DNA of 64,000 nt. It comes from JBGNFV01 sp049645705. Lineage in GTDB: Bacteria > Bacteroidota > Bacteroidia > Cytophagales > Cyclobacteriaceae. The position numbers were made by a program, and so were the translations under genes. The notes beneath the pieces were generated by a model. It was given only the letters and a program-made list of their open reading frames with translations, was not told the origin of the DNA and did no database searches. The first letter of the stretch is position 1; each line of letters starts with the position of its first letter. Below, piece after piece: positions 61,642-64,000 of the stretch. The stretch is from the NCBI GenBank assembly GCA_049645705.1, contig JBARUK010000068.1, positions 62,001 to 126,000 on the forward strand, read 5' to 3'.

Positions 61642-62915
61642 AAACGATTCAGCGAAAGCTTCCTGTGTGAGTCCAGTTTGAGCAGGATAAACAGGAGTAT
61701 GGTAAATGACAGCAGGCTGGAACCCCCGTAGCTAAAGAATGGCAGCGGGATCCCGATAACAGGAAACAGCCCTATGGTCATGCCAATATTGATCATGAAG
61801 TGAAAGAAAAGGATGCAGGCGACGCTGTAGCCGTATATCCTGACGAAACTGTTCTTTTGCCGCTCAGAGATAAATATAACCCGGAATAACAAACCCATAA
61901 ACAGCACGATAAGCAGGAAGCTACCGGCCCAGCCGTGCTCCTCCCCTATGGTGCAGAATATAAAGTCGGTGTGCTGCTCGGGTACGTAACTGAGCTTTGT
62001 CTGGCTACCTTCCAGGAAGCCCTGCCCCCACATACCACCTGAGCCTATGGCTATCTTACTCTGGTTTACATTATACCCTGCACCCCTGGGGTCCAGGTCC
62101 GGGTTGAAAAGGACCTTTATACGCATGCTCTGATGAGGCTTGAGTATGTCGTTTACAAAGGTATCTACACTAAATACTATACCCGAGCACACGATGGCAA
62201 TACCGATTATGGCAAACATACGGGCGAGTTTCATTCTGCTCAGCAGCCCCAGCCCCAGCAGGGTGAGCAGGCCGAGACCTACGTACATGTATATGGGCCC
62301 TATGGCGAGTGTAAGTACAAACAGCAGAAAGCCTACCAGGCCGAGAATAAGTACCCAGGGGGTAAGCCCTTCGCGATATAGCACAAATACAAAGGAGCCG
62401 AACACGAGTGCGGTACCGGCGTCTCCCTGCAGTACAATAAGGCCTGCGGGTATGGCGATCAGGGCGCATACGATGAAGAAGTCCCTGTCTATGCGGTCCA
62501 GCCTTACGTTACGGTCGGATATGAACTTAGCTACGGAAAGGGCGGCAGCAAACTTTATAAATTCTGAAGGCTGCAGGCCGAAGGGGCCTATGCGTATCCA
62601 TGACTTGGCCCCGGAAATGGTAGGGCCGATAAAGGTAACACCGAGCAGCAGCACGATAATGAGTATATAAAACCCAAAGGCAAAACGGTTGTAGAAGTTG
62701 TAATCGATGATAAAGATGGCGACTCCGGCTATGAGGGCCACACCCATAAAGAAGAGCTGCTTACCCGAGTTGAGTTCCATACTGAAGATACCTACTACCT
62801 CCTCTGAATTATACTCCACGGCATAAATATTGAGCCAGCCGAATATGACCAGCATGAAGTAGATCATCAGTGTGACCCAGTCGATGTTTGAAAATATATT
62901 ACCCTCTCTCCTCAA
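61638..62915 (-). CDS. rodA: Rod-shape determining protein RodA
   Basis: 425 residues with about ten membrane helices; SEDS-family motifs include GPTISGAKSWIRIGPFGLQPSEFIKFA, NQSKIAIGSGGMWGQGF, HTDFIFCTIGEEHGW and GIPLPFFSYGGSS. It polymerises glycan strands in the elongasome with PBP2. mrdA is directly upstream on the same strand, 18 bases away. Confidence 0.96.
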   Translation of the reverse strand: MRREGNIFSNIDWVTLMIYFMLVIFGWLNIYAVEYNSEEVVGIFSMELNSGKQLFFMGVALIAGVAIFIIDYNFYNRFAFGFYILIIVLLLGVTFIGPTISGAKSWIRIGPFGLQPSEFIKFAAALSVAKFISDRNVRLDRIDRDFFIVCALIAIPAGLIVLQGDAGTALVFGSFVFVLYREGLTPWVLILGLVGFLLFVLTLAIGPIYMYVGLGLLTLLGLGLLSRMKLARMFAIIGIAIVCSGIVFSVDTFVNDILKPHQSMRIKVLFNPDLDPRGAGYNVNQSKIAIGSGGMWGQGFLEGSQTKLSYVPEQHTDFIFCTIGEEHGWAGSFLLIVLFMGLLFRVIFISERQKNSFVRIYGYSVACILFFHFMINIGMTIGLFPVIGIPLPFFSYGGSSLLSFTILLFILLKLDSHRKLSLNRF

Positions 62916-62933
62916 TTCCTGAATGCTTTAGGA

Positions 62934-64000
62934 TTACAGAAAATCGCCTTTTAGTACGTACTCTTCTATACGCGGTCTGTCTGTCTTACCCTTGATGTAT
63001 TTTTCTATCATAAGGGAAGCAATGGCAGCGGCGGACCGGGCACCCTGGCCGCCGTTTTCCACGTACACGGCTATGGCTATCGTCGGCTTATCGCGCGGGG
63101 CAAAAGCCATGAACCCGGAGTGGTCTTCTCCGTGAGGATTCTGCACGGTACTGGTCTTGCCGCACACCTCTATGTCTTTGAGTTTGGCACGGTACTGTCC
63201 TGTACCGTCGGTTATTACCTGGCTCATGCCCTGTACCACCACCTCGTAGTGCTCAGAGTCTATGCCGGCATATTTCTTTTCTTTGTATTCATCCAGCACC
63301 TCATTGGCCATGCCTATGCTTTTGACTACGTGGGGGCTATAGTAATACCCGCGGTTGGCTATAAGAGCGGCCAGGTTAGCCATTTGCAGGGGTGTAATGA
63401 GCATCTCGCCCTGCCCGATGCTGAGGGAGTATATGTTGGAGAACTTCCACCTGCCCTCGCCGTACACCCGGTCGTAGTAAGACGGGCCGGGTATGTATCC
63501 TGATTTGGCACTGGGTATGTCTATGGCGGGTTTTACACCCAGACCGAAGTCGTGTACGTACTGCTGCCACTTCTCCAGGCCTATCTCGGTATCTTTGTAG
63601 GTGTTATCGCTGACGTTCTGGTTCAGCACACGGCGAAATACCTTTACGAAGTAGTTGTTACTACTGTGCTGTATGGCCTTGGGCACATCATAGTACCCAC
63701 GGGGTGCGTGGTCGCCTATAAGACTACCATCGCAGTAGATCTGCTCGCGGCCGGTAATGACCCCCTCCTGCAGGGCTATGAGTGATTGCACACACTTAAA
63801 CATGGAGCCGGGAGGATAGGTAGCCATCAGTGCCCGGTTAAACAGCGGGGCGAGCGTGTCCTTCTGCAGCTTGCCGAAGTTCTTGCCGTAGTTACGGCCG
63901 GAAAGTGTGTTCGGGTCGTAAGTGGGAGCGGAAATGATGGCGAGTACCTCCCCGGTGGAGGGCTCTATGGCCACTATACTGCCTACCTTACCGGCCATAA
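62934..64000 (-). CDS. mrdA: Penicillin-binding protein 2, 3' part (cut by window edge)
   Basis: The frame is open to the right end of the window, so the N-terminus is missing; about 355 residues are visible. The transpeptidase motifs are present: SxxK in PPGSMFK, S-S-N in HSSNNYFVK, and the third motif, which reads K-T-S in CGKTSTVQNPHG instead of K-T-G. It crosslinks peptidoglycan for rod elongation and pairs with RodA. Upstream genes (mreBCD expected) lie outside. Confidence 0.93.
   Translation of the reverse strand, partial: MAGKVGSIVAIEPSTGEVLAIISAPTYDPNTLSGRNYGKNFGKLQKDTLAPLFNRALMATYPPGSMFKCVQSLIALQEGVITGREQIYCDGSLIGDHAPRGYYDVPKAIQHSSNNYFVKVFRRVLNQNVSDNTYKDTEIGLEKWQQYVHDFGLGVKPAIDIPSAKSGYIPGPSYYDRVYGEGRWKFSNIYSLSIGQGEMLITPLQMANLAALIANRGYYYSPHVVKSIGMANEVLDEYKEKKYAGIDSEHYEVVVQGMSQVITDGTGQYRAKLKDIEVCGKTSTVQNPHGEDHSGFMAFAPRDKPTIAIAVYVENGGQGARSAAAIASLMIEKYIKGKTDRPRIEEYVLKGDFL

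Noticed and set aside
1..64000. tRNA, rRNA, CRISPR, insertion sequences, prophage
   Set aside because: Read through all gaps on both strands; no cloverleaf, no repeated spacers, no transposase or integrase, no terminal repeats found.

Overview
The window reads as chromosomal DNA of a Bacteroidota member, most likely a marine or soil Cytophagales bacterium (Fulvivirga/Marivirga-like). This is inferred from several things. Several genes are preceded by the Bacteroidota promoter form TTTG-N18-20-TAnnTTTG, and Shine-Dalgarno sequences are mostly weak. Typical Bacteroidota families are present: DUF4270, DUF4834, a C-terminal-domain-less CarB, an AccD without its zinc ribbon, a geranylgeranylglyceryl-phosphate synthase homologue and a type IX secretion C-terminal domain. 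There is also a panD/panC, starch-synthase-like, DUF4270, glmS neighbourhood. No rRNA, tRNA, CRISPR array, insertion sequence or prophage is visible.

Layout. 0-6.5 kb: a lanthipeptide precursor, a secreted redoxin, a cytochrome c/copper monooxygenase-like protein, a very large metallophosphoesterase/outer-membrane-barrel fusion and a lipoprotein. 6.5-15.7 kb: Nudix hydrolase, MORN-type lipoprotein, RDD protein, arginase-fold protein, solitary nqrF, stand-alone radical SAM protein, accD, class I aldolase. 15.7-24.8 kb: carB, then the 2-oxoglutarate dehydrogenase genes lpdA, sucB and sucA. 25-33.3 kb: ribosome and RNA-modification block rpsP-rimM-trmD-rplS, then dapF and the coupled secA-SPOR lipoprotein-M20 peptidase run. 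33.4-36.1 kb: two divergent phosphate transporters. 36.1-43 kb: GGGP synthase homologue, AraC regulator, acyl-CoA dehydrogenase, metallopeptidase, heptose adenylyltransferase, flippase-like protein, panD, panC. 43-47.3 kb: truncated starch-synthase-like protein, DUF4270, glmS. 47.4-48.2 kb: a second lanthipeptide precursor and a dead NTF2-like gene. 48.2-54.7 kb: a 3-hydroxyacyl-CoA dehydrogenase-like protein, ridA, gltX, AIM24 family, methyltransferases, Fpg/Nei glycosylase. 54.7-61.6 kb: an accessory-looking stretch with a thioredoxin-fold protein, a cupredoxin-like protein, a new small Cys-rich peptide, a third lanthipeptide precursor, a secreted esterase and a six-EF-hand lipoprotein. 61.6-64 kb: rodA and the 3' part of mrdA (PBP2).

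The least expected signal is a set of three short genes (38-184, 47471-47650, 56591-56836) sharing a leader of the form M-K-x(1,2)-K-L-N-[IL]-x-x-[IL]-x-V-x-S-F-x-T and a Gly-Gly site. Each is followed by a different Ser/Thr/Cys-rich core. They look like pinensin-type class I lanthipeptide precursors, but no LanB, LanC, LanT or lanthipeptide protease lies inside the window. A fourth Cys-rich 41-residue ORF (55958-56083, minus strand) has its own terminator on the correct strand and sits 0.5 kb from the third precursor.
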